Shown here: in pieces, positions 45,211 through 56,383 of the stretch | Numbering within the stretch: the stretch's first letter is position 1 | Layout: each line of letters opens with the position of its first letter | Assembly: GCA_963920635.1 (NCBI GenBank) | Contig: OY987302.1 | Span: 31,719,278-31,783,277 of the forward strand | Origin: Pseudeuparius sepicola | Taxonomy: Eukaryota; Arthropoda; Insecta; Coleoptera; Anthribidae | Length of the DNA stretch: 64,000 bases | Reading direction: 5' to 3' | Notes under the pieces: generated by a model | Seen by the model: only the letters and a program-made list of their open reading frames with translations | What the model was told of the DNA's origin: nothing | Databases searched by the model: none | Position numbers and translations under genes: made by a program

Positions 45211-45781
45211 CAGGGTGTTCCTTAATGACATTCTAATACTTTAGGGGGTTATTCTTGGGCCCATTTTAAGAAAAAAACTTCATATGAACGTATGTCGTAA
45301 ACGTCCTAACTTTAAAGTTCATTTTTGTAAATTGAATTTTGGCTACATCTCCCGAAATAATCAAGCTGCTGAACTGAAATTTGGCACTGCTATGTTTTTG
45401 GGGATGGAGAATAAGCTGAAAATGTCAATTTCACCGTATCTCACAGAGGGTGCCACTTGCGCTGTTTTTTGATCACGCTTTTACGCGTAACTTTTTTGAG
45501 GTTATCTTTTTGGTCCTGCAGGTCCATCATTTTAGTGCATCTTTTCATTCTGCAAGAAAAAAGTACTCTTGTTTCATAACGATTAAATCAACTGTTTGCG
45601 TTGAAATTACCAAAACGTTCTCCAAAGTGGCGCCCTCTGTGAGATACGGTGAAATTGACATTTTCAGCTTATTCTCTATCCCCAAAAACATAGCAGTGCC
45701 AAATTTCAGTTCAGCAGCTTGATTATTTCGGGAGATGTAGCCAAAATTCAATTTAAAAAATGAACTTTAACGCCCTGTATC

Positions 45782-46920
45782 TGTGACAGGTAGGGCAATA
45801 CCCATTTTTTCATTCTAAACTTAGTAGGTATTTTTTTTTATAAAAAGGAATAATTTTACCAAATTGCTCAAACTATACCCGGACGCACTTATCTTAATTA
45901 CCCTCATTGAAACATCACGCGGTTTTTATCAATATTTTGGCGACCAAATTTAGGCTCACCTCTAACCTCCCTTCGCGAAATGTGTGCAAATGATGAAACA
46001 GTTAGAGATAACACGCAAGGCGTCGGGCAACGAAACGCGAAGACTACGTGACTTGTGTCAAACAACCGGATTCAAATTTTGGATAAATTCCTAAGAGGCG
46101 GCCCAATCTGGGCTAATCTCCAGTGTGTGCCTGAGCTGTCTATACCGTGCTTCAAAGTGTCATACGCCGATCCTCGAAACGCCAACCTTGTCGACTGTCA
46201 ACTAAACATGAGTAAGCTATTGTTCTAAAACTATTATTTTCCGTTTTGCTCTAATTTTTCGTACTTAATTGAATTTTTGCTCTATTACCTACCTGTTGTG
46301 CTATACCTGTCGCTATTACTGGGGTTCTTATTTTAGTGGGTTTTATTTTATTATTATTATTATTTTTCTCTAGTGATCGTTTGCCCTTAGCGCATTATTA
46401 ATATTAGTGGGAATTTACGGGGTTAGCTTAAAAGTGTATCAAACTAATATCAAGGATTCATTTTGATCAAAACAGTATTTTTCTTCTTCCTTACATCCTT
46501 TATATTAGTTCTTGACTATTCTTGTACCATGCTTATATTTTAGATTATTGCTAGGATATTACTAGTAAACGTTTTAGAATCTTTTTTCAAGTCCCTTAAC
46601 CAATTACTTAAGTGGGTTATTCTTGTTCTTATATCATTCTTTAGTTATTTAATATATTATATTTTTATTGGGAAAAACGCCGATTATTATTTACCTTGGA
46701 TCACCTGGACTGACAAATAACAAGTATAGCTGGGGTGGCAAGCGAATCCTCGTACGCCCTTAACAATTAAACATCAATAGAGATCCAAGTAACCAATTAA
46801 CAAGTATTTAGTTTTTTTCCTTATTTAAATAAGGTGGTGACAGCGAAGCCAACATCAAATTATTAGTTTTTTTTTGTGTTTTTCGTAAAAAAGTCCTTCC
46901 GACTCGTCCGGCTGGTAACA
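45782..46920 (+). repeat. 5' LTR
   Basis: The 1139-bp LTR runs from TG to CA. The following bases (46921 on: ATTTGGTGACAGAGCGG) include TGGTGACAGAGCGG, which fits a tRNA primer-binding site, but the tRNA was not identified. Confidence 0.9.
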
Positions 46921-47468
46921 ATTTGGTGACAGAGCGGTGGGATATAAATAAAATAGGGGTTCTTTTTGGGGATGAAATAAAATAGTTTTTATTTTGGGAT
47001 TGAATAAAAGATAGGTATTTAAAGGTAGAAAAAAAAAAAGGTTTTCTTTAAGGTGCCATTAAATAAGAGAGAGGAATTTTTCTGAAGTTTGTTTTTAGAA
47101 AGATATTGTTAAGATTTTTTTTGAATTTACCCTAAAAAAAAAAGGCAGATTGATTAAGACTGGGATTAAACAAAAGATCAGATTAAATTAATAGTTTTCG
47201 GATTTTTCTTTCCTTCTTTCTTGGAATTGCTTGATCTACGATAGTTTTTTTTTAAAACCCGATTAGAAGCAAGTAGTTTTGGAAACACCAGTTTAACGAC
47301 TTAGATAATTAGCTTATCACTCTAATTTAAAATTAGAACATAGAAACAAGTGGCAGTGAACTTGACCCTGAAACCTCCTATCTCTTAACATCTTGTAATC
47401 TCGGTGCATATTTGTTAGAGTTCAATCCAGGTTATTATCGGCTGTATTATTCAGATTTAGACATTAAA
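46921..47468 (+). other. Leader between 5' LTR and gag
   Basis: This untranslated leader of about 550 bases starts with the presumed primer-binding site. It is AT-rich and holds no ORF of note. Confidence 0.6.
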
Positions 47469-48272
47469 ATGGGTAATGAAAAAGCAGAAGGAAGCAAACA
47501 GGTAGCGATAAAGACAGTAGTAATGAATCTGGACGGGCTAGACACAATCGAAAGGTTTGACGGGAAAGGAAAGGTGCGCGAATTTTTAGAGGTCATAGAC
47601 ATGACCGGGGATTTATACGACTGGGACGAAAATACGCGAATTAAAGTAACTAAATTAAAATTGCGAGGGCTTGCACTGGAGGTTACCCATGCGGCAGGGC
47701 GCGATAAAACATGGTCGTGGGTAGATTTGAAGGAACATTTGATCAGCCATTTTGCGGTAAAACTAACACCTTTTCAAGCAATGCAAAGGTTTCAGAGCAC
47801 GTATCAACGGTCTCAAGAAGGTATCGTAACTTACGCGCAAAGAATTCAGAAGGCAGGGCGCGACACAATTAAGCTCACAAATAACGAGAATCAAAACAAG
47901 GTGATTCTCGATAATTTGGAAAATCACCTGCATATTCAATTCTTAACCGGGATGTTACCTTTTTTGAGAGAAAAAGTAGTTTTACGCGGTACACAAAACC
48001 TTACAAATGCAGTAGCCGTGGCCACCGAAATGGAGGCGTCGTTAAAAACGTGGAGGCGACCCGAAAGAACTCAAGCAATCGGTATTGCGGGTACGGCAAA
48101 TTATCAAGGAAGACAACCGGTAAGTAATATTTCATGTACGTACTGTAAGAAGGTAGGTCATACTTTAGAAGAATGTAGAAGTAGACCCAGGTGTTATAAT
48201 TGCAACGCTCCGGGACATTTTGCCCGAGAGTGTCCAAAAAACTCCAATCCGCGGAGACATCAGAATCGTTAG
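47469..48272 (+). CDS. gag: Gag of Gypsy-type element
   Basis: I chose the ATG at 47469 (MGNEKAEGSK), giving 267 residues; an upstream TTG-initiated extension is unlikely. The middle matches the retrotransposon gag/capsid region (FDGKGKVREFLEVIDM, then FQSTYQRSQEGIVTYAQR). Two CCHC zinc knuckles sit at residues about 223-236 and 242-255 and bind the RNA genome. The protein forms the particle in which reverse transcription occurs. The frame is intact, and pol is read in the -1 frame. Confidence 0.9.
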   Translation: MGNEKAEGSKQVAIKTVVMNLDGLDTIERFDGKGKVREFLEVIDMTGDLYDWDENTRIKVTKLKLRGLALEVTHAAGRDKTWSWVDLKEHLISHFAVKLTPFQAMQRFQSTYQRSQEGIVTYAQRIQKAGRDTIKLTNNENQNKVILDNLENHLHIQFLTGMLPFLREKVVLRGTQNLTNAVAVATEMEASLKTWRRPERTQAIGIAGTANYQGRQPVSNISCTYCKKVGHTLEECRSRPRCYNCNAPGHFARECPKNSNPRRHQNR

Positions 48273-48930
48273 AGAAAAAATCAGAGTGCACTGAAGTACA
48301 TGAAGTTCCAAAAATAATTAGTTTAAATCCTTTAGGGAGTACGCGAGCTATGACCCTAACGGCCGAGGTAAATGGTGACGCGTGCACCTTGCTATTAGAT
48401 TCCGGGGCTTCAGTGTCACTACTTAAGTAGTTTTTAGTTTCAGAATATCAGTTAAAAATCAGTTCAAGAATTTATTTAGTAGATGTTCAGGGTAATCGTA
48501 TCCCCAACCTAGGAACTATGTGTTTAAAAACCAAATTAGGTGCGTTTCTATTTACGCAAGTTTATGTTATTGTCTGAGACGATTTTCCTATAGAGCAGGA
48601 CGGCATCCTCGGAGCCGATTTTCTCATGGATCAAACTGTAGGAGCCCAATGGGACGGAAAAAACAGTTTTATAAAAATAGGAAGAATCAAAGTACCCTTG
48701 TTTAGATTTAAAGAAGTTTCAATGAGTCAGGAAAAAGTGTCAAAACTCCAAATTTGCTTGAGGAATTAGTCACCAGGTTTTTATGACCCTCATTACAAGG
48801 TGACCTTTCCTAGTTCTTGTTCAGGAAAAAATGAGTCCCATTTAACAACGATCAGAAAAAGTGCACGTTTAAGTTCGAGTCCAAGCTATCATAATAGCTA
48901 TAATTACAGTTCCGAGCCTGGGTGCTCAAG
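48200..48930 (+). pseudogene. pol: Aspartic protease region of pol, broken
   Basis: The -1 frame overlaps gag by about 70 bases and carries the active site LLLDSGASVSLL near 48389-48424. It is cut by a TAG at 48428-48430. A GILGADFL block typical of the flap end is found near 48605 in a shifted frame, and another TAG follows near 48768. At least three lesions make this protease inactive as encoded. Confidence 0.8.
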
Positions 48931-50579
48931 TGTCGTTACAGGGGCCGGCCCTAATGAAAAAAATGGTCGTTATTGTAAGCCACAGTTCTCCCAACCCCTT
49001 AACTAGCTGTCCAACCACACAAATTGGCGACGACAGTAGTAACTCCCTTCCCAAGCACGTTCAAAGTGGCCCAAACAACGACGGATCTATAAAACGCACC
49101 GAAGCTGAAGCATTTCTCATGTTCGTGAGGCTGCCTGAGGATCTAAGGATTCCAGCCAGGTGTGAGGTAATCACTGAAGGCGTATGTGAGGATCAGCTAC
49201 CTTCATCTTTTGTGGGTATGATGGAACCAGCTTTTCTAGCTACCCAAGGGATATTGGTCGCGAGAACTCTAGTACGTAGTGATAATCTGATTCCAGTTCG
49301 TCTGGTAGAAAGTTCAAAAAAGATTCCAGTTAGTCTGGTAGAAAGTTCAAAAAGGATTCCAGTTAGTCTGGTAGAAAGTTCAAAAAGGATTCCAGTTAGT
49401 CTGGTAGAGAGTTCAAAAATGATTCCAGTTCGCCTGGTAAATGTTACAGATTCAGTAAGGACTGTAACGGGACAAACAATAGTAGGTTTATTAGAGCAAA
49501 TTTCGGAGGAGAAACAAGGTAATATAGGTATACAAATTAATCACTTAAGAGATTTTCAGAATTCAGGTGCGGATGAAATAATTAACACGATAGAACTCGA
49601 TCACCTCGGATCAACAGAAAAAGTCAGGTTAACTAAGTTGCTTAAAAATTACGCGGATATTTTTCATACAAAAGGTAAATTGCTTAAAGCTACAGGACAA
49701 GTAAAACACCACATAATCACTGAAAAAGTACCACCGATAACCAAGAAACCATACAGGGTACCATTTCAGCAAAGAGAAGTATTAAAAAAGGAAATTGACG
49801 AAATGTTGGAACAAGGGATTATACAACCATCTCAAAGTCCATGGTCAGCACCAGTAGTTATGGTCGCAAAGAAATCAGTTGACGGAAAAGAAGCTGTGAG
49901 GGTATGTATAGATTACAGGGAATTAAATAAAATTACGAAGAGGGATTTTTTTCCATTACCTAACCTACAAGAAACAGTCGACAGTTTGGGTAACGCCAAT
50001 TTATTCATTACTTTAGATTTAGCCAGTGGCTATTGGCAGGTAGAAATGCAACCGGAAGACATAGGTAAGACAGCATTTACCACTCCCGATGGACATTACG
50101 AATGTCTCAGAATGCCTTTTGGTTTAATAAATAGTCCTTCCACTTGGCAAAGATTAATGTATGCAGTATTAACAGGCTTAACCAATGATATTTGTCTTGT
50201 TTATTTAGATGACATAATTATTTTTTCTAGCACTTTCGACGAACACCTCAAAAGATTGAAAGTAGTTTTGCAAAAGCTACGAGACGCAAATCTGTCACTA
50301 AAACCAAGCAAATGTAAATTTTTGAAGGAAGAGACCGAGTACTTAGGACATATAATCTCAGCCGAAGGAGTCAAACCCGATCACCAAAAGACTATAGCAG
50401 TAAAAAGTTTTCCAACACCAAGAACCGTAAGGGATATACGTTCATTTCTAGGTTTAGTTGGTTTTTACAGGCGCTTCATATCACAATTTTCGCATATAGC
50501 AAAACCGTTGACCCATTTAACAAAAAAAGATGTTCCATTTATATGGACCGACAAACAGCAACAAGTTTTGACCAGCTAA
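48930..50579 (+). pseudogene. pol: Reverse transcriptase of pol
   Basis: After an N-terminal linker with an 11-residue tandem repeat (49289-49440), the RT reads IIQPSQSPWSAPVVMVAKK, RVCIDYRELNKIT, FITLDLASGYWQVEM, LRMPFGL and the catalytic YLDD at 50202-50213. It then runs through the thumb/connection (FLGLVGFYRRFI). The frame ends at 50579 because a one-base change near 50565 shifts RNase H into another frame. RT motifs themselves look intact. Confidence 0.9.
49289..49440 (+). repeat. 33-bp tandem repeat in pol linker
   Basis: There are about 4.6 in-frame copies of a 33-bp unit encoding IPVSLVESSKR-like 11-mers, between the protease and RT regions. Units differ at only a few positions, so the expansion is recent. 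Confidence 0.95.
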
Positions 50580-51025
50580 AAGAGGCTTTGTGTTGTAACC
50601 CTGTTATGAAATTACCGGATTTCAGTCAACCTTTTATTTTAGCCACAGATGCATCAGGATATGCTATAGGAGCAATTTTAAGTCAGAAAATAGATAATCA
50701 GGATCACCCAATTGCATATGCTAGTCGTCTTATGACAAAAGCAGAATGCAATTATAGTACAACTGAACAGGAATGTTTAGCCATCATATGGGCTGTCAAA
50801 CATTTTAGATGTTATGTTTATGGTACAAAATTCACTATTATTACAGATCACAGCGCACTACGTTGGCTCCTTAATGTCAAAGATCCCAGCAGCAGACTTA
50901 CACGATGGGCGTTAACTCTTTCTCCTTACAAATATGAAATTATCCACAGACCAGGTAAGCTACATGGTAATGCAGATGCACTATCTAGGTATCCAGTAAT
51001 GGTATTAGCCGCGCAAGAATATTAA
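50543..51025 (+). pseudogene. pol: RNase H of pol
   Basis: This is a Ty3-type RNase H (RT_RNaseH family) with FILATDASGYAIGAIL, STTEQECLAIIWAVKHF and FTIITDHSALRWL, ending NADALSRYP. It ends at a TAA (51023-51025), beyond which integrase continues in the same frame. The TAA is therefore probably a nonsense mutation. Confidence 0.9.
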
Positions 51026-52549
51026 CCGATATGGGATCGATCAAGGATCAAAGAAGAACAATTAAAGGATCAGGAATTAACCAGGTATTTTAATCAAGAA
51101 GGATTCTATGAAGACTATGATGGTATATGGTACAAAGAAAAGACAGAAGGACAACGATATGACACGATATTGGCACCCAAGAGTTTCCACTACAAAATTT
51201 TCCAAACTTTCCATGAATCACCAAACGCAGGACACCCAGGGTATGAAAAAACACTCGCTGCAATCAAGACTAAGTTCTATTGGCTACACATGAATAGGGA
51301 TATCAAGGAGTTCTGTGAGAAGTGTCTCTCATGCAATTTGCGAAAAACCTCACCTCATCTTAAGCCAGCACCTTTACAACGATTTCAGGAAGTCACACGT
51401 CCATTTCAACGAGTTGCAATGGATATAGTAGGACCATTACCAGTCTCCAATCAAGGTAATAGATATCTTTTAACATTTCAGGACTATTTTTCAAAATGGG
51501 TAGAAGCAATAGCTGTTCCGGACCAAAAGGCTGAAACTGTCGCGCGAGCTTTCGCCGAGAACATTGTGGCACGTCACGGCGCGCCTGAACAATTACTAAC
51601 TGACAGAGGTTCAAACTTTGTTTCAGATATGTTTCTAAATACCTGTAAAATTTTTCAGATTAAAAAATTACACACTACCGCATATCACCCTCAAGGAAAT
51701 GGCATGATAGAAAGGACACATCGCACTTTAAAAGATATTTTAGCTCACTTTATAGCCGAAGACCAGCGAAACTATGATCTATGGATTCCTTATGTATGCA
51801 TGGCTTACAGAAACACTATCCACAGCTCTACGGGAGAAACACCATACTTTTTAATACATGGTAGAGATATGAATATTCCACTGGAAGAGATATTAACCCC
51901 GATGCGAATCCATCACGATGTTAGCGAGAACTATTCAGCAGAACTAATGGTAAGATTAAAGAAAGCTTTTCAGATTACCAGGAAGAAACTCGAAGAAGCT
52001 ACTGAGAAATTACATAAGAAAACAGAAAAGAAGGCACGACCATCCCAAATTGCCATTGGAGATTTAGTTCTAATGAAAAATGTTGCCCCTACATTACGTA
52101 GGTCAAAGAAACTACAAATGAGATGGAAAGGTCCATATCGTGTGACAGATCAAACAAGTCCAGTCAATTTTATAATTAAAGAAATTAACAAGTCACGAAG
52201 TACACCTGAGAAGAAAATTCATGGCAATTTATTAAAGAAGATTAAGCAACCAAACCCAGGATTACAGTATTATCAAATCAACATGGATATAATGGAATCT
52301 TCCGAGGAAGAGGAAGAAGAGGAACTAGACTTATCAGAGGAAAATAACGAAACACCAGTATTACAAGAAGAAGTACCAGACCTAGACGTACCAGAAGAAG
52401 AACCAGAAGACAATCCCGCAATCGAGATAGACAGACCTTTAGCAGAAAATGCCGAAGCGCCAGAACCCGAAATTGATGTTAGGTTACCTCATACTCGAAG
52501 TAGAGGTATAGCTCCGGAGCATCCGTGGGTATTATCTAAAAAGATCTAA
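51026..52549 (+). pseudogene. pol: Integrase of pol
   Basis: The zinc-binding HHCC domain (FHESPNAGHPG, CEKCLSC) is followed by the DDE core: VAMDIVGPLP, LLTDRGSNFVSDMF and TAYHPQGNGMIERTHRTLK. The C-terminal part has MRWKGPYRV, and then a long acidic tail rich in Glu and Asp. From about 51170 to 52549 the frame is uninterrupted. It inserts the cDNA into chromosomal DNA. It would normally be released from the Gag-Pol polyprotein. Confidence 0.9.
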
Positions 52550-52721
52550 AGTTTATCTTATTATTCAGTTTTATTTTAAATTCTTTAAAATTTAAATCAT
52601 AAGTATTATTTCTTTGTGTTCAAGAATAGTGGTTAGATCAAATCGAATCGTTCCTCAGCCAGAATAAAAGTATCGGGAAATAAAAGTATCCTTACTATTA
52701 ACCACTTTTCTCTATAAAGTT

Positions 52722-53687
52722 ATGTAATCTATTACTATAGTAGCTACGATTCTACTATGCAGTACACTTACCACAGCGGACCAATCACAGGACCTCACAC
52801 AGGGGGCTCTATTAATTCGACAGGGCAGGATAGTCCTAACAGATGAAAAATGGACATTGGCGGTGGACATAGACCTTCAAGTTTACATTAACGTGGCTAA
52901 CCAACTCAAGGACAAGTTAGAAGAAATAACGAACACAAGCATGGAACTGGAGAGAATACTGCCAGGGCATCGACTGGAGTATCTGCAGGATGAACAAACT
53001 ATCATGAGAGATCGACTGAATCAGATCTTGACAACAGTAAATTACACTTTGGAAACCACTCCAAGACGTGAACGAGGGTTGATTGATGTGGGAGGATTAG
53101 CATTAAAAGTTATCTTTGGAACACCAGATCCAGGATGAGTTGCAATTCCTCACAACACAAGGCGACCAAGTTGTTCATGCAGTACGAGCACAGGCAACTT
53201 TACTTAACCAAACTTATGCTCTAGTTAAGACCAACCATGAGAACATGGGAAGAATCAACGAGACGAATAGGATCATCCAGAATGACTTCCAACCTCCTCA
53301 CCCAAAGTTTCCCAAACGTCTTTACAGTATATTATCCTAGCCAGCGCCGCGTCAGGCGTCATATTGTTCCTCATTATCTTAAATTGTCTGATGGCAAGAT
53401 GTCGTCAAAAATATCCTATCCCCATCCCTATGGCAATTCCAGTACCAGCACCCCCAAGTATGCCAGTAGTCATCAGTGGTTCAGCACCACCTACTCCCCA
53501 GTTACTAGCACGAACGAGCGTCACTCAGCAGTCCAGCCCCACTCACGATGACCATGGATATGCCAGACCTAGGAGATTTGGCACCGTCACGTTCCAAGCC
53601 GATCCTGTACCACCAGCAGCACCACCTTTACCACAAGTAGATGCACAGGGATACATCAGGATGGGACCTCTCCAACCAACGACATAG
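52722..53687 (+). pseudogene. env: F-like envelope remnant, disrupted
   Basis: A hydrophobic signal-like start near 52725-52790 is preceded by an ATG directly followed by a TAA. The N-terminal subunit is short and ends at a furin-like basic site (RRERG), followed by a fusion-peptide-like Gly/hydrophobic stretch near 53080-53120. This is the layout of errantivirus and baculovirus-F-type envelopes. A frameshift follows near 53137. Most of the expected ectodomain is missing, and a membrane segment and short Pro-rich tail appear near 53335-53470. It is not functional as it stands. Confidence 0.7.
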
Positions 53688-53794
53688 GGTCGTTTTCATA
53701 ATATTTTGTTTTATTTCAGCTCTTTAGTTTAAATATTGTTTTAGAAAAAATTAACCCTGAAAAGAGTATATTTTTTCTTTTAAGCGGGAAGTAA

Positions 53795-54931
53795 TGTGAC
53801 AGGTAGGGCAATACCCATTTTTTCATTCTAAACTTAGTAGGTATTTTTTTTATAAAAAGGAATAATTTTACCAAATTGCTCAAACTATACCCGGATGCAC
53901 TTATCTTAATTACCCTCATTGAAACATCACGCGGTTTTTATCAATATTTTGGCGACCAAATTTAGGCTCACCTCTAACCTCCCTTCGCGAAATGTGTGCA
54001 AATGATGAAACAGTTAGAGATAACACGCAAGGCGTCGGGCAACGAAACGCGAAGACTACGTGACTTGCGTCAAACAACCGGATTCAAATTTTGGATAAAT
54101 TCCTAAGAGGCGGCCCAATCTGGGCTAATCTCCAGTGTGTGCCTGAGCTGTCTATACCGTGCTTCAAAGTGTCATACGCCGATCCTGGAAACGCCAACCT
54201 TGTCGACTGTCAACTAAACATGAGTAAGCTATTGTTCTAAAACTATTATTTTCCGTTTTGCTCTAATTTTTCGTACTTAATTGAATTTTTGCTCTATTAC
54301 CTACCTGTTGTGCTAAACCTGTCGCTATTACTGGGGTTCTTATTTTAGTGGGTTTTATTTTATTATTATTATTATTTTTCTCTAGTGATCGTTTGCCCTT
54401 AGCGCATTATTAATATTAGTGGGAATTTACGGGGTTAGCTTAAAAGTGTATCAAACTAATATCAAGGATTCATTTTGATCAAAACAGTATTTTTCTTCTT
54501 CCTTACATCCTTTATATTAGTTCTTGACTATTCTTGTACCATGCTTATATTTTAGATTATTGCTAGGATATTACTAGTAAACGTTTTAGAATCTTTTTTC
54601 AAGTTCCTTAACCAATTACTTAAGTGGGTTATTCTTGTTCTTATATCATTCTTTAGTTATTTAATATATTATATTTTTATTGGGAAAAACGCCGATTATT
54701 ATTTACCTTGGATCACCTGGACTGACAAATAACAAGTATAGCTGGGGTGGCAAGCGAATCCTCGTAGGCCCTTAACAATTAAACATCAATAGAGATCCAA
54801 GTAACCAATTAACAAGTATTTAGTTTTTTTCCTTATTTAAATAAGGTGGTGACAGCGAAGCCAACATCAAATTATTAGTTTTTTTTGTGTTTTTCGTAAA
54901 AAAGTCCTTCCGACTCGTCCGGCTGGTAACA
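53795..54931 (+). repeat. 3' LTR
   Basis: The 1137-bp LTR is about 99.5% identical to the 5' copy. It is preceded by a short purine-rich tract (AAGCGGGAAG) at about 53782-53791 that can serve as the polypurine tract. Confidence 0.9.
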
Positions 54932-55043
54932 TATCTCAAAAGTTAGGACGTTCACATACACACGTTCATATGAAGTTTTTTTCTTAAAATGGGCCCAAGA
55001 ATAACCCCTTAAGTATTAACATGTCATTAAGGAACACCCTGTA

Positions 55044-55641
55044 TACTTATACCCCTTACTTATACTTATGTTATCCTTACACTCATTTAAAAGGACCAAT
55101 CTTCAAATCGAGAATATTCTCCAATTTGGCATTCTCGAGAATTTTTCATTACTAGGTGTACCAAATTTGAACGTTCTAATAAAAGGTTTTGTTTTTTGCC
55201 ATTCTTTAATAATTTTTAACTTTCTGGAAATGTTAACACTTGTAACTGCATAAAACTATTTTATATCACTAGCTATGCCATTCCATTCACTTTTTATTGC
55301 TAAATATCGATAAGAATATGTATTTTTCGAATTAAAAAAAAAACGATGTTAACACTTTAAAACTCTGTTATATTTGGTGCAAATTTAATGTACCGTGAAG
55401 CATTTAGGATATAACTTTATTTACATTAAATTTTCCTGAACAAAATTGATGTCAAAATAATAATAAATTAAAATATCACCAAACTGTTTCACGTACCTAA
55501 CCAAAATTCAGGACTTTTCCTTTCATTTTAATTATTGTATTTTTACTGTAAGAAGTCCTGAATTTCGGTTAGATTATGAAGCACCCTATTTGACTTTAGA
55601 GAGATGAAAACTAAATCGCTAATTATAAACAATTATTTTAG
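55044..55641. other. Pms2 intron 2, distal part
   Basis: This is an AT-rich intron tail leading to the exon 3 acceptor. No other feature is recognised. Confidence 0.5.
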
Positions 55642-55990
55642 TGTTGAAGCATTACACATCAAAAATAAGCGAATCGAAAGATTTGGAAAATATTTCAACC
55701 CTGGGATTTCGTGGAGAAGCACTTAGTTCACTTTGTGCATTATCAGAAGAATTAGAAATTACAACGAAACATTTTTCTTCAAGTATTGCCACAAAACTTT
55801 CATATGACCGAAGTGGAAAAGTTTGCCAAAAATGTGTTGTTGCAAGGGAAAAAGGGACAAGTGTTATAGTAAAGAAAGTATTTTCCACATTGCCAGTACG
55901 AAGGAAGGAATTTTTAAAAAGCCTAAAAAGAGAATTTAACAAAATGTGCCAGTTACTTTACGCATACTGCTTAGTATCAGAAGGAATCAA
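55642..55990 (+). CDS. Pms2: PMS2 mismatch-repair endonuclease, exon 3
   Basis: The acceptor is AATTATTTTAG and the donor GTAAGT at 55991. The exon encodes LKHYTSKI, the GHKL motif III STLGFRGEALSSLCAL, the GTSVIVKKVFSTLPVRRKEF block (motif IV and the start of the transducer domain), then MCQLLYAYCLVSEGI. The exon ends in phase 2. The next exon (expected to begin with VSC/NQ-type sequence) was not seen in the remaining 8 kb, so intron 3 probably runs past the window end. Confidence 0.95.
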
Positions 55991-56383
55991 GTAAGTATAA
56001 CTGCAAAACATAATCATTTAGGTAAATACTAGCAAGATTGAAAATGAACATCCTGAATAATCCCAGAAATAGTGATTTGTGGCAATGGAACAAATATTTG
56101 TGATGTAGTTTTGTCAAACTAGCATTCAATTTGTAATGAATTCTAAATCAGGATGGGTTGTGCCTGCCTAATTAGGGCCAACAAGTCCAAAACAAGTATC
56201 AACCTTATAGCGCCTATAACTTGGGTTGTCCGCTTTAGTAGCACGGAGTTGTCGCTATGACAGGCTTATAAACGCCTGCGCACCATTCTCTACTTATTAG
56301 ATTGCCACCTTCGAAATAATTCCTGCTTATTCCAACCAACTTTAACTTCTAAAATGTTCTAAATGTCAAACTGACAAATGTCT

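Larger units (their letters stand above)
45782..54931 (+). mobile_element. Ty3/Gypsy LTR retrotransposon with env-like remnant
   Basis: The 9.15-kb element has LTRs of 1139 and 1137 bp, starting TGTGACAGG and ending GGTAACA. The target duplication is TATC (45778-45781, 54932-54935). Order is gag, protease, RT, RNase H, integrase, env-like, matching Gypsy with an errantivirus-like third gene. LTRs differ by about six substitutions and two indels, so insertion is recent. Gag is intact, while pol and env carry several stops and frameshifts. Confidence 0.95.
45211..55041. mobile_element. TA foldback, CAGGGTGTTCC family, split by LTR retrotransposon
   Basis: The parts 45211-45781 and 54936-55041 form one 677-bp foldback with TA on both sides (45209-45210, 55042-55043). 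The ends are CAGGGTGTTCCTTAATGAC and its complement. The right arm is interrupted by the LTR element, with a TATC target duplication. Confidence 0.85.
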
